From Candidatus Stahliibacteriota bacterium (GTDB lineage: Bacteria; Hydrothermota; UBA3073; JACQXS01), in contig JACQXS010000002.1 of NCBI GenBank assembly GCA_016208615.1, positions 1 to 49,488 of the forward strand: a stretch of 49,488 nucleotides of DNA, read 5' to 3'. This document shows, in pieces, positions 17,058 to 24,925 of the stretch. Below the pieces are notes generated by a model that had not been told where the DNA came from, made no database searches, and was given only the letters and a program-made list of their open reading frames with translations. The translations under genes were made by a program, and so were the position numbers. Each line of letters starts with the position of its first letter. Position 1 is the stretch's first letter.

Positions 17058-17070
17058 GAGGTGCGACCTC
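17058..17070. repeat. 13-bp palindrome GAGGTGCGACCTC upstream of hdrB
   Basis: This belongs to the GAGGT-N3-ACCTC family. Other copies are at 803-815, 1294-1306 and 12456-12468 (coding), with a one-mismatch copy at 1376-1388. It overlaps the ribosome-binding region of hdrB. Confidence 0.7.
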
Positions 17071-17084
17071 AAATTAAGAGCAAA

Positions 17085-17948
17085 ATGAAACTACTATATT
17101 ATCCTGGTTGCACATTAAAAACTACAGCTAAGAATTTTGAGGACTCTGCTATTGCCTCTTTTAATGCATTAGGAGTTGAACTAAAAGAATTGCAACGCTG
17201 GAATTGTTGTGGCACAGTATGTTCGCTAACTACTGATGACCTGATGCATCACCGTGCGTCTGTGAGAAATCTTATAAGAGTAAAAGAAGAGGGAGAGAAT
17301 AAAGTAGCTACTTTTTGTAGTATGTGCTATAATACATTAAAGCAATCAAATATCAGGATTAAAAATAATATAAGCGAGAGAGAAAAGATAAATGACTTTA
17401 TGGATACTGAGAAAATTAAGTATGGGGGAGAGGTAAGTGTCTTGCATGGACTTGAAATTTTGAGAGATGAAATCGGCTTCAATAAGATAAGCGAAAAGGT
17501 GAAACGCCCGTTAAAGGGATTGAAAATTGCGCCCTATTATGGATGTTTGCTTTTGAGGCCCCTTGAAGTAGGAATTGATAATCCCGACAATCCATCGGTT
17601 TTGGAAAACTTGATTACTTCTTTGGGTGGGGAGGTGATTGACTTTCCTTATAAGAATGAGTGTTGTGGAGCGTATCAGACTGTAAATGAAGTAGAGATTG
17701 TGGTAGATAAAGCGTATGAGATGTTAAGTTATGCCCAATCTATGGGAGCAGAGCTAATACTGACCAGTTGCCCATTATGTGAGTTTAATCTTGACAGCAG
17801 GCAAAAGGAAGTGAAAAAGAGATACCCACAATTTAAGGAATTACCGGCTATGTATTTTACTCAAGTAATGGCAGTAGCATTTGACCTACCCAAAGAAACC
17901 TATAGATTTGACCTAAACTATGTAAAATGCAAATGGTTAAGTAGTTAA
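17085..17948 (+). CDS. hdrB: Heterodisulfide reductase subunit B-like protein
   Basis: The 287-residue protein (from the ATG) has two CCG domains: YYPGCTLKTTAKNFE…WNCCGTVCS…CSMCYNT and YYGCLLLRP…NECCGAYQT…CPLCEFN. These bind the catalytic noncubane 4Fe-4S clusters that reduce heterodisulfides in methanogens. In bacteria HdrB subunits reduce other disulfide-type or CoM-like acceptors, so substrate is unknown. The ATG at 17085 gives MKLLYYPGC. The upstream GTG at 17061 overlaps the palindrome and is less likely. It is co-oriented with hdrC, but with a gene inserted between. Confidence 0.88.
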   Translation: MKLLYYPGCTLKTTAKNFEDSAIASFNALGVELKELQRWNCCGTVCSLTTDDLMHHRASVRNLIRVKEEGENKVATFCSMCYNTLKQSNIRIKNNISEREKINDFMDTEKIKYGGEVSVLHGLEILRDEIGFNKISEKVKRPLKGLKIAPYYGCLLLRPLEVGIDNPDNPSVLENLITSLGGEVIDFPYKNECCGAYQTVNEVEIVVDKAYEMLSYAQSMGAELILTSCPLCEFNLDSRQKEVKKRYPQFKELPAMYFTQVMAVAFDLPKETYRFDLNYVKCKWLSS

Positions 17949-18009
17949 ATAATTGAATAGTTGAATTTTAACCATTCACCATTTAACCAATTACCATTTA
18001 AGCAATAAG

Positions 18010-18783
18010 ATGAGTGGTATTGATCTTCATATACATACGATTTTTTCTGATGGCACTTTAACGCCGGCTGAAGTAGTGAGAGTTGCGTCTGATGTGGGGC
18101 TTACGGCTATTGCTATTGCTGACCATGATGAGATTGGAGGAATAAACCCTGCTATAGAAGAAGTCAGAAGTCAGAAGTCGGAAATCAGAAGTCAGAAGTC
18201 GGAAATCAGAAGTCAGAAGTCAGAAGTTAGAAGTCAGAACCCTAAAAGTCAAACGACCGAGAACCCGATAACCGATAACCTGATAACCGTTAACCGAATA
18301 CCGATAGAAGTAGTGCCGGCGGTGGAAATTTCAAGTCAACTGGATGATAGGAGTGTGCATATTCTTGGGTATTTTATAGACCTTTTGAACCCTGAACTAA
18401 ATGACTTACTTTCTTTCATCTGCAAAGCAAGAATAGAGCGGTCGGAACAAATTGTTCTTTCGTTACAGGAGCTTGGAATTTTTGTGGATATTAAAGAGAT
18501 TGAAAAGATAGCGGGTCCCGGTGTTATTTGTCGTCCCCATATAGCGGCGGAAATGATAAATAGAGGCATAGTAGCTAACAAGGAAGAGGCATTTGGAAAA
18601 TACTTATCTTATCATAGCCCCTGTTATGTACCCAAAATTAACAAGCCAACCCCAGAAGTTATCAAAATTATAAATAATGCAGGTGGGATACCTGTTATTG
18701 CCCATCCATCCTATCTATCGGAAGAAGGGATTAAAAAAATTATAGATGATGAAGTATTACAAAAACTACGGAATTCGGCTTGA
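18010..18783 (+). CDS. PHP-domain phosphoesterase (TrpH/RNase AM-like), lacks C-terminus
   Basis: The N-terminus DLHIHTIFSDGTLTPAEVV is the PHP motif I, followed by AIADHDEIGG, PAVEIS, CRPHIA and VIAHPSY. TrpH-type enzymes hydrolyse nucleotide 3',5'-bisphosphates and trim RNA 5' ends. This copy stops just after VIAHPSYLSEEGIKK and lacks the last ~70 residues with the GSDFHG metal-binding motif. Its stop coincides with a TTGACA promoter element (18780-18785). An 84-bp, 12-heptamer insert (18159-18242) plus a second, degenerate one add about 45 residues between IEEVRSQ and IPIEV. Activity is doubtful. Confidence 0.8.
   Translation: MSGIDLHIHTIFSDGTLTPAEVVRVASDVGLTAIAIADHDEIGGINPAIEEVRSQKSEIRSQKSEIRSQKSEVRSQNPKSQTTENPITDNLITVNRIPIEVVPAVEISSQLDDRSVHILGYFIDLLNPELNDLLSFICKARIERSEQIVLSLQELGIFVDIKEIEKIAGPGVICRPHIAAEMINRGIVANKEEAFGKYLSYHSPCYVPKINKPTPEVIKIINNAGGIPVIAHPSYLSEEGIKKIIDDEVLQKLRNSA
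18159..18242. repeat. 7-bp tandem repeat (12 heptamers, AGAAGTC/GGAAATC) in PHP gene
   Basis: The 84-bp run has consensus AGAAGTC interrupted twice by GGAAATC and ending AGAACCC. It is in frame, encoding (E/V)RSQKSE units. It is followed at 18256-18305 by a different heptamer family (CGATAAC/CGTTAAC). Confidence 0.92.
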
Positions 18784-18810
18784 CAATTACATAAAGTGTG
18801 TTACTATAAA
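18780..18810 (+). promoter_or_regulatory. Candidate sigma70 promoter
   Basis: TTGACA (18780-18785) with TATAAA (18805-18810, 19-bp spacer) or TACTAT (18802-18807, 16-bp). An ATG lies at 18821. The PHP stop codon is inside the -35 box. Confidence 0.5.
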
Positions 18811-18820
18811 AAACAAGAAA

Positions 18821-19114
18821 ATGGCAACTTTGTACTCGGATAAAGGGAATATGGACACAGATAATTGGAATATCCGAACAGATGAAAGAGTCGGATATTT
18901 GTACGGAAGGTTCGTACGCGTGTACGGAAGGTTCGTACGCGTGTACGGAAGGTTCGTACGCGTGTACGGAAGGTTCGTACGCGTGTACGGAAGCTCCGTA
19001 CGGTCAAACGGAAGCTCCGTACGGTCAAACGGAAGCTTCGTACGGTCAAACGGAAGCTTCGTACGCGTGCGTGAAAGGAATATCCGATATGATTTATATT
19101 GGGTAGCACATTAA
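18821..19114 (+). CDS. Small repeat-built ORF of unknown reality
   Basis: The 97-residue frame begins MATLYSDKGNMDTDNW. It continues as heptapeptide repeats (YGRFVRV four times, then NGSSVRS/NGSFVRS-type), ends RERNIRYDLYWVAH and stops 1 bp before the ATG of the LVIVD protein. The repeats come from the 21-bp array at 18904-19071. Because 21 is a multiple of three, the array is open in other frames too: from 18882 a frame reads TEGSYAC four times then TEAPYGQ/TEASYGQ. The promoter at 18780 and the tight spacing to the next gene favour this frame, but no homology is recognised and it may be non-coding. Confidence 0.4.
   Translation: MATLYSDKGNMDTDNWNIRTDERVGYLYGRFVRVYGRFVRVYGRFVRVYGRFVRVYGSSVRSNGSSVRSNGSFVRSNGSFVRVRERNIRYDLYWVAH
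18904..19071. repeat. 21-bp tandem array, 8 copies, palindrome-rich
   Basis: There are eight consecutive 21-bp units starting CGGAAG at 18904, 18925, 18946, 18967, 18988, 19009, 19030 and 19051. The first four are identical (GGTTCGTACGCGTGTA tail). The next three end GGTCAAA, and the last reverts to GCGTGCG. Most units contain TACGGA-AGC-TCCGTA or TACG…CGTA dyads, and GTACGCGTGTAC occurs between the early units. The array is bracketed by AATATCCGA/TCGGATATT inverted and direct repeats (about 18869-18900 and 19079-19087). Confidence 0.95.
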
Positions 19115-19115
19115 G

Positions 19116-21374
19116 ATGATATATCTCTATCTAATACTTACTTTAAGAGTAGGTTCAGAGGGTTATCCTCCATACATAAAAGGAAGCATTGCCTTAAACT
19201 CAAAACTCTCTACTAAATCTGGATTTGATGATTACATCACTGCGTTTGATGATTACATCACTGCGTTTGATGATTACATCACTGCGTTTGATGATTACAT
19301 CACTGCGTTTGACTCACTGAATGTGAATTTTGTAGGTAATTGGCCCTTTGGACCTGAGTGCTGGTCAATAGCTTATGATTCAGCAAGAGAAGTTGCTTTT
19401 TTATCCTCTGGTGGCGGCGTTATGTGTATGAATGTAGCTGACTCGTCTCGTCCGTTTAAGATATCAGATAAAATTCGTACCCGTGGCATAGTGCATGGGC
19501 TATTTTATAAGGACAATTTGCTTTATATTGCCGCAATGACTGGCGGTATAGAGATATGGGATGTGACTAACCCATACACTCCTATTAAAATATGCACCTA
19601 TTTTACGCCCGGTCAAGCGTATGATATTGTAGTCGCGGGTAATTATGCATATATTGCGGATTATAATTATGGATTATCTATACTTAATATTGCGACCCCT
19701 TCTAACCCACAAATAATTGGTAATTGCAATACCCCTGGCTATGCATATGGGGTTGCGGTACAAGGAAATTACGCATATATAGCGGATTGCGATTCAGGGA
19801 TAAGGGTAATTAGTATCGCTACCCCTTCCAATCCCGTAGAAATAGGCAGCATTATTACACAAGGAGTAGCCGAAGATATAGCGGTTGTAGGCAACTATGC
19901 ATATGTGGCTACATACGATGCGGGACTTACTATTATAGATATCTCTCTTGGCTCACAACCTCGTGAAATAGGGAGATACAACACAAATGGCTATGCATTA
20001 GGAGTGGATGTTTCCTTACCGTATGTATATGTAGCGGATTGTGATTCGGGAATATGTATCATAGATGTATCTACTCCTGCTATCCCACAACTTATTGGCA
20101 CTTGTAATACAGATGGCTTCGCTTTTGATATTGTAGCAGGTCAATCTATCTATGTAGCGGATGATGGATTTGGATTAAGAATTATAACGCTATCCTCTCC
20201 TCTCGTAGTCAGCTCCTATAAGGTGCCGAATTATGCCCTTGCTACGACTATACGCAATGGATACGCATATGTGGCTGAGTGGAATTCAGATTTACGAATA
20301 CTAAACATTGGGACCCCGGATAACATTTTTGAAACCGGCCGCTGGGAGAGCCCAGGATTAGGAAATGATGTTGCTGTCTCTGGTAAGTATGCGTATTTGG
20401 CTACTGCTTTTGGCGGAGTACGGATTGTTAATATTGAGAACCCTACATATCCATACTCAGAAGGCTATTTTTGTCCCCCAGGAATTGCACTCGGTATTGC
20501 CGTACGGGATACTTTTGCATATGTGTGTGTGCAGGATGCAGGACTATGGATTTACAATGTGGCAAATCCAGAAGAACCATATCAGGTATCCTTCTATGTA
20601 TCATCTGGTGAAGCTCAGTGCGTTACTCTAAATGGAAACTTGGCTTTTATGGGAGATGGACCATATGGAATGGGAATATTGGATATTGCCGACCCTACAC
20701 ATCCAATACTGAAGAGCGTACACTCTACACCGGGTAATGTGTTAGGGATAGCAGTACAGGGTGATTATGCGTATGTGGCGGATTGTGCAAAAGGATTAAG
20801 AATTATTAATGTCAACAACCCAGCACATCCTGTTGAAGTGGGATATTATGATACTCCTGGGTCAGCACAAGATGTAGTCATTGACGGAATTTATGCATTC
20901 GTGGCAGATTGTACAAAAGGATTAAGAATTATTAATGTTAGTGACCCACAAAATCCACAGGAAGTCGGTTTCTATGATACTCCCGGATATGCAGTGGATG
21001 TGGATATATATGGGAACTATATCTTTGTATCCGATAACCTTACGGGAATTCAGGTGTATAAATCACCACTTATGGAAGTAGATGACGAAAGTAAAGTTAT
21101 CCCAGCTGATATTTTTAAGGTAAAATTAGACCTTACAGAAGTAATCGTGGAGTATAATTTGACACAAAAATTAGATACTTATATTTTGGTCTATGATATT
21201 GCAGGCAAGGTAAAAGAGAGAATTGAACTCGGAATTAAGAATAAGGGAAATTATAAATTACGCATTGACCTGTCCAATTACCCTAACGGAGTATATTTTA
21301 TTAGATTTGTCGGTATGTATTACAATTTAAAGCAACCTATTATTCAAACACATAAACTTGTATGGATTAGATAG
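19116..21374 (+). CDS. LVIVD-repeat beta-propeller surface protein with sorting domain
   Basis: The 752-residue protein is built from about 14 repeats of the form GNYAYIADxxxGLxIIxIxxPxxPxxIGxxxTPG. This is the LVIVD pattern of extracellular beta-propellers often found in bacterial and archaeal surface proteins. The last two repeats (about 20760-21000) are near-identical, which implies recent duplication. A C-terminal sorting domain follows (VEYNLTQKLDTYILVYDIAGK…GVYFIRFVG…THKLVWIR). Residues ~37-64 are FDDYITA repeated four times, encoded by the 21-bp array at 19224-19307, in place of the usual end of a signal peptide. It begins 1 bp after a small repeat ORF. Confidence 0.88.
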   Translation: MIYLYLILTLRVGSEGYPPYIKGSIALNSKLSTKSGFDDYITAFDDYITAFDDYITAFDDYITAFDSLNVNFVGNWPFGPECWSIAYDSAREVAFLSSGGGVMCMNVADSSRPFKISDKIRTRGIVHGLFYKDNLLYIAAMTGGIEIWDVTNPYTPIKICTYFTPGQAYDIVVAGNYAYIADYNYGLSILNIATPSNPQIIGNCNTPGYAYGVAVQGNYAYIADCDSGIRVISIATPSNPVEIGSIITQGVAEDIAVVGNYAYVATYDAGLTIIDISLGSQPREIGRYNTNGYALGVDVSLPYVYVADCDSGICIIDVSTPAIPQLIGTCNTDGFAFDIVAGQSIYVADDGFGLRIITLSSPLVVSSYKVPNYALATTIRNGYAYVAEWNSDLRILNIGTPDNIFETGRWESPGLGNDVAVSGKYAYLATAFGGVRIVNIENPTYPYSEGYFCPPGIALGIAVRDTFAYVCVQDAGLWIYNVANPEEPYQVSFYVSSGEAQCVTLNGNLAFMGDGPYGMGILDIADPTHPILKSVHSTPGNVLGIAVQGDYAYVADCAKGLRIINVNNPAHPVEVGYYDTPGSAQDVVIDGIYAFVADCTKGLRIINVSDPQNPQEVGFYDTPGYAVDVDIYGNYIFVSDNLTGIQVYKSPLMEVDDESKVIPADIFKVKLDLTEVIVEYNLTQKLDTYILVYDIAGKVKERIELGIKNKGNYKLRIDLSNYPNGVYFIRFVGMYYNLKQPIIQTHKLVWIR
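19224..19307. repeat. 21-bp tandem array, 4 identical copies, in LVIVD gene
   Basis: Four exact 21-bp units, each with the palindrome TGATG-ATTA-CATCA followed by the spacer CTGCGTT, encode FDDYITA four times. A single unit with 20 of 21 identity lies in the spacer at 6102-6122, on the opposite strand. Confidence 0.97.
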
Positions 21375-21405
21375 TTAATTGTAGTAAGAGCCCCACATTT
21401 TCTAC

Positions 21406-21433
21406 TTGACAGCCATCTTAAATCAATTAAACT
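21406..21433 (+). promoter_or_regulatory. Candidate promoter for tRNA-Ile
   Basis: TTGACA at 21406-21411, 16-bp spacer, TAAACT at 21428-21433. The tRNA starts 30 bp downstream. Confidence 0.55.
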
Positions 21434-21462
21434 ATTACTTATTAGTAAAAATTATTCCTTCC

Positions 21463-21536
21463 GGGCTTGTAGCTCAGGTGGCTAGAGCACCCGGCTGATA
21501 ACCGGGAGGTAGGTGGTTCGAGCCCACCCAAGCCCA
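21463..21536 (+). tRNA. tRNA-Ile (anticodon GAT)
   Basis: The acceptor stem GGGCTTG (21463-21469) pairs with CAAGCCC (21529-21535), with discriminator A. The D-arm contains AGCTCAGGTGG. The anticodon stem-loop is CCCGG-CTGATAA-CCGGG with anticodon GAT, and the T-arm contains GGTTCGAGCCC. CCA is not encoded. The length is 74 nt. Confidence 0.97.
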
Positions 21537-22695
21537 TTGTATTTAAGCGTCCCATTTTGTCCTTTGATATGTAACTGCTTTGCGATTTGTTTTTAAACCT
21601 TTGAACTTGTAACTCTTAATTTCCCCGCTTTCCTATTTTTTTAATGCTATTAACAGACAAGTTATATCACTAAATCGTACCCCTGCTATCCTACTTGCCT
21701 GCCCTACGCTCAAAGGACGAAACCGATAAAGCTTCTCTAATGATTCACGCGAAAGTCCCTTAACGCCACTATAATCAAATCCGATAGGTATTTTATAATC
21801 CTCTAACTCCTTAACTCGTTTAACTAATGCCTCTTCCCGTTCTATGTAGCCATCATACTTTGCCTGTATCTCTATTTGTGTACGAACAGCCGAATCAAAA
21901 CGACCTACTATGCTCTCAAATGCTTGCAAATCCAATTCAGGCCGCTTTAATAAATGAAAAATAGTAGTCGGTTGACTTATAAGAGATGAATTATGAGACT
22001 CTAAAATAGAGTTTATATCTTCTGAATATACTTTATGGGATTTTAATTCTTTTAATCTATCTTGAACTTCGCTTTTTAGTTTCTCAACTCCCGCATAATA
22101 AGAATAGTCCACAAGTCCCAGTTCTACCCCATATTTCATCAACCGCTCACCTGCATTATCCTGACGAAGGATTAGCCGATGTTCCACTCGCGAAGTGAAC
22201 ATCCTATAAGGCTCGCTTATTTCCCTAGTCACAAGGTCATCTATCAAAACTCCTATATACCCTTCCTGACGACCCAACACAAATTGAACCCTTGAACCCT
22301 TGAACTTTGAGTTTTGAACTCGCAAACCCGCATTTATACCGGCAATGATTCCCTGAGCCGCAGCCTCCTCATATCCCGATGTCCCAAGCAATTGACCCGC
22401 AAACCATAAATTCTTGACCAACTTACTCTCAAGTGTCGGATAGACCTGATATGGATAGATAAAATCATACTCTATGCCATAACCGGGCTTTAGAATACTA
22501 ACCTCCTCAAGCCCAGAAATTGTATGAAGCATAGCTACTTGAACATCAAAAGGCAGAGAAGTGGACAACCCATTCAAGTAATACTCATCTATATCAAGGC
22601 GTCCGCTTATTCGTATGGGTTAGATAACAAGGCACAGCCGGCGGATTAAAATCTACCGTCCGATGCGAAAAATTGTAGGAACAAGTAGATACCTC

Positions 22696-22765
22696 TGTCT
22701 TCTGTCCTCTATCTTCTGTCCTCTGTCCTCTGTCTTCTGTTTTTTGTCCTCTATCTTCTGTCTCC
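22696..22765. repeat. 7-bp tandem repeat (10 heptamers, TGTCYTC family) in mnmG
   Basis: The ten heptamers comprise TGTCTTC, TGTCCTC, TATCTTC, TGTCCTC x2, TGTCTTC, TGTTTTT, TGTCCTC, TATCTTC and TGTCTCC. Read on the minus strand they give ETEDRGQKTEDRGQ-type repeats in place of a variable loop before the PCYxTHTN motif. Confidence 0.92.
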
Positions 22766-23041
22766 TCTCCTACATCCGGCAATTGAGCCACACATTTGCT
22801 AAAATCTATAGTCCGTCCTTCTATACGAGGTGAAGTCCCTGTCTTCAGTCTCCCCATTTCAAAACCCAGTCCCCTTAAACTATCAGAAAGCCCAATCGAT
22901 GGTGGCTCATCCAACCTTCCTGCTGAATGATGCTCCATCCCTATATGGATTAAACCATTCAAAAAAGTGCCCGCTGTCACTATAATTACAGACCCTAAAT
23001 ATTCCTTACCACTCCGCGTCCTCACGCCCACTACCTTTTTA

Positions 23042-23190
23042 GGATTTGGGATTTCGGATTTTGGATTTTCCACTTTTGGGATTAGGTTTAGATATTGTTT
23101 TGTTTGGAGTTTGGGATTTGGGATTTGGAGCCTGAGGCTCATCAACCTCTGGCTGAGTTTGGGATTTGGGATTTCGGATTTTGGATTTTC
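23042..23190. repeat. GGATTTT-type heptamers and hairpin inside mnmG
   Basis: GGATTTGGGATTTCGGATTT occurs twice (from 23042 and 23161). Between them lies the hairpin element GCCTGAGGCTCATC…CCTCTGGCTGAG (about 23131-23159), which also occurs between genes at 23909-23939 and 32078-32100. It encodes ENPKSEIPNPK…SQRLMSLRLQIPNPK in frame, extending the VEN-loop by about 40 residues. Confidence 0.9.
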
Positions 23191-23592
23191 TACTATTAGC
23201 TCCACTACCTCTTCCTCTTTTGTTGTCAGATTAGGAGTCCCAAAAATAGTCCCCTGCATCAATTCCATATATCTATTCCTATCTACTTGCGCCCTTAATG
23301 ACCAAACAGCAGGCCCCTTTTTAGTATTCAGCATCTTAAATCCTATACCGGTTCTATCAGTAGCATAACCGATCTCGCCCCCCAATGCATCTACTTCAAA
23401 AATTAACTGCGACTTTCCCAACCCGCCCATTGATGGATTGCAGGAAAGATGTCCTATTTTATCCAATTTCAGAGTCAACAGCAATGTATTTAACCCCATC
23501 CTGGCACAAACTAACGCCGCCTCACTTCCCGCATGCCCACCTCCTACTACTATACAATCAAACGCAGTGCCGGCGAAGTTGACATATTTCAT

Positions 23593-24014
23593 CCCCTATC
23601 CCCCATTTCCTCTTCGAACCTTGAACCTTGAACTTTTATTTTTGTGTATTTTAGTGCTTTTGTGTTTTAGTGGCAATGTATTTAAGTTTTGAACTTTGAA
23701 CCATCAGACCATTAGACTATCAAACTATCCCATCTCTGTCAAGCATAATTTAATAAATAGGCAAAAAACAAAAAATATACGAAAAAAAACTTGACAACGA
23801 TAAAAAATAACTTATATGATAGGTATGAAGAGTATCATCCTGTTCAAATGTTCCCGTATCAAAACTGGCAAGGAGATTTGGACATTTGGATTTTGGGATT
23901 TAGGATTTTGAGCCTGAGGCTCATCTGCCTCTGGCTGAGTTTAGGATTTAGTGTCCCGCTTTCTCCGGGATCCCGCTATGGCGGGGCTTCGGATTTAGAA
24001 TTTGATTTTATATT
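23593..24014. repeat. 422-bp spacer with repeats and a promoter
   Basis: 23615-23700 holds TTGAACCTTGAAC heptamers plus a segment (GTGTATTTTAGTGCTTTTG…TTTTAGTGGCAAT) that recurs at 28316-28370. A minus-strand TTGACA (23737-23742) could serve mnmG. From about 23880 come GGATTTT heptamers, the GCCTGAGGCTCAT…CCTCTGGCTGAG hairpin (23909-23939) and a CCCGC…GGGATCCCGC…GCGGGGC element (23951-23985). No convincing protein-coding gene is seen. Confidence 0.7.
23791..23820 (+). promoter_or_regulatory. Strong sigma70-type promoter
   Basis: TTGACA (23791-23796), 18-bp spacer, TATGAT (23815-23820). It would transcribe the gene at 24015 with a leader of about 190 nt made largely of repeat elements. Confidence 0.65.
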
Positions 24015-24770
24015 ATGGGTAAAATAGTTACCTCAGGCCTTATTCAATCTATAAAAGGTTCAGCTGGTGAATTTACTTACTCAAGCTGGAAAGGGGTGCA
24101 AGTTTTTAAACAAAGAATGAAAAAAAGAAAAAAAATCCCTACGGAAAAGGAAATCAAAGCAAGAGAAATTTTTGCCTTCCTCGCCAATGAATGGAAAAAA
24201 TTGTCCCTTATAGAATATGCTTTATGGGAATATGAAGCGAAAAGAAAAGGTAAAACATTAAACCCAGCTACCCAAGGATTGATACATATAAGTAAAAATA
24301 GAATGATGGGCAAAAATGCTTTCATGGCGGTTAACCAAACACTCATAGCTTGTGGATTTAAGCACATCCTTTTACCGCCTAACTATCAAACGAAAAAACC
24401 ACCTGTCGTCAAAACAAATATCATAAATAATAATGCTTATGAAAAGAAAATTGAATTCAATTTATGGCTACCTCATCCTTATCATTCAAATTGTGTAGCA
24501 CAAATATGGGGTAAAAGAATGTCAAAAAACGGTTACTCGTACACCATAGCTATTATTCCCGTAAATACTGAAAAAACTAATGTCTGCATTGATAAAATTA
24601 GAACCCAAGAAAATAAAAATATCTGCGAAAAAAGAATCGCCGAATTAGAAAACTCTAAAATAGCAATTCAAATAAGAACCGTAGCAGAAAATGGACTACT
24701 TTCTATGCCCTCGCAAATTTATAAATTAGAAATCAAAAAAAATAATTCCGCTCCACTGCTTACTTCTTAA
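24015..24770 (+). CDS. Hypothetical protein, weakly DUF6266-like
   Basis: The 251-residue basic protein is without signal peptide or membrane segments. The N-terminus (GKIVTSGLIQSIKGSAGEFTYSSWKGVQVFKQRMKKRKKI) has the G-x-I-G/S-x-S-x-WKG-hxVh-x-R pattern seen in DUF6266 proteins of Bacteroidetes, which are uncharacterised. A later TQGLIHISKNRMMGKNAFMAVNQ and a lysine-rich C-terminus give no further clue. It has its own promoter, no operon partners and no clear ribosome-binding site. The family assignment is tentative. Confidence 0.6.
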   Translation: MGKIVTSGLIQSIKGSAGEFTYSSWKGVQVFKQRMKKRKKIPTEKEIKAREIFAFLANEWKKLSLIEYALWEYEAKRKGKTLNPATQGLIHISKNRMMGKNAFMAVNQTLIACGFKHILLPPNYQTKKPPVVKTNIINNNAYEKKIEFNLWLPHPYHSNCVAQIWGKRMSKNGYSYTIAIIPVNTEKTNVCIDKIRTQENKNICEKRIAELENSKIAIQIRTVAENGLLSMPSQIYKLEIKKNNSAPLLTS

Positions 24771-24925
24771 TCATTACCACTTCTTTTTGAACTTTTTGAC
24801 TATTAGACTTCTTCCCTCTCCCTCTTAATCCTTATTGAAAATCCCGACTTGTTGACAAATCCCGTTTTGGCGGGAGCGGGACTACTTACCTTACTACTTC
24901 TTTTAGTGTTTTCGTGGCATTATAT

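Larger units (their letters stand above)
21633..23592 (-). pseudogene. mnmG: tRNA uridine-5-carboxymethylaminomethyl synthase MnmG, frameshifted with ~50-codon deletion
   Basis: MnmG with MnmE makes the cmnm5U34 wobble modification of tRNAs. The N-terminal part (22594-23592) has the FAD motif VVGGGHAGSEAALVCARMG, GLGKSQLIFEVDALGG and GRLKTGTSPRIEGRTIDFS, and runs to PCYLTHTNKRT before a stop. The C-terminal part (21633-22604 in another frame) resumes at GRLDIDEYYLNGLSTSLPFDVQ and runs complete through EPYRMFTSR and IGQAS-type C-terminal motifs to ITCLLIALKK. About 50 residues are missing, including GxGPRYCPSIEDK, with a frame change at about 22596-22605. Repeat inserts add about 40 residues at 23042-23190, about 23 at 22696-22765 and several at 22284-22320. 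An assembly error cannot be excluded. Confidence 0.9.

Noticed and set aside
18904-19071. CRISPR array
   Set aside because: The 21-bp units are contiguous with no unique spacers and no cas genes nearby, so this is a tandem repeat.
18804-19109. Minus-strand frame across the 21-bp array (TFRTRVR repeats)
   Set aside because: It is open only because the 21-bp period keeps every frame open. It has no ribosome-binding site or promoter on that strand.
23791-24027. Plus-strand frame of 78 codons overlapping the start of the 24015 gene
   Set aside because: It begins at the -35 TTGACA, runs through the heptamer and hairpin repeats and has no ribosome-binding site.
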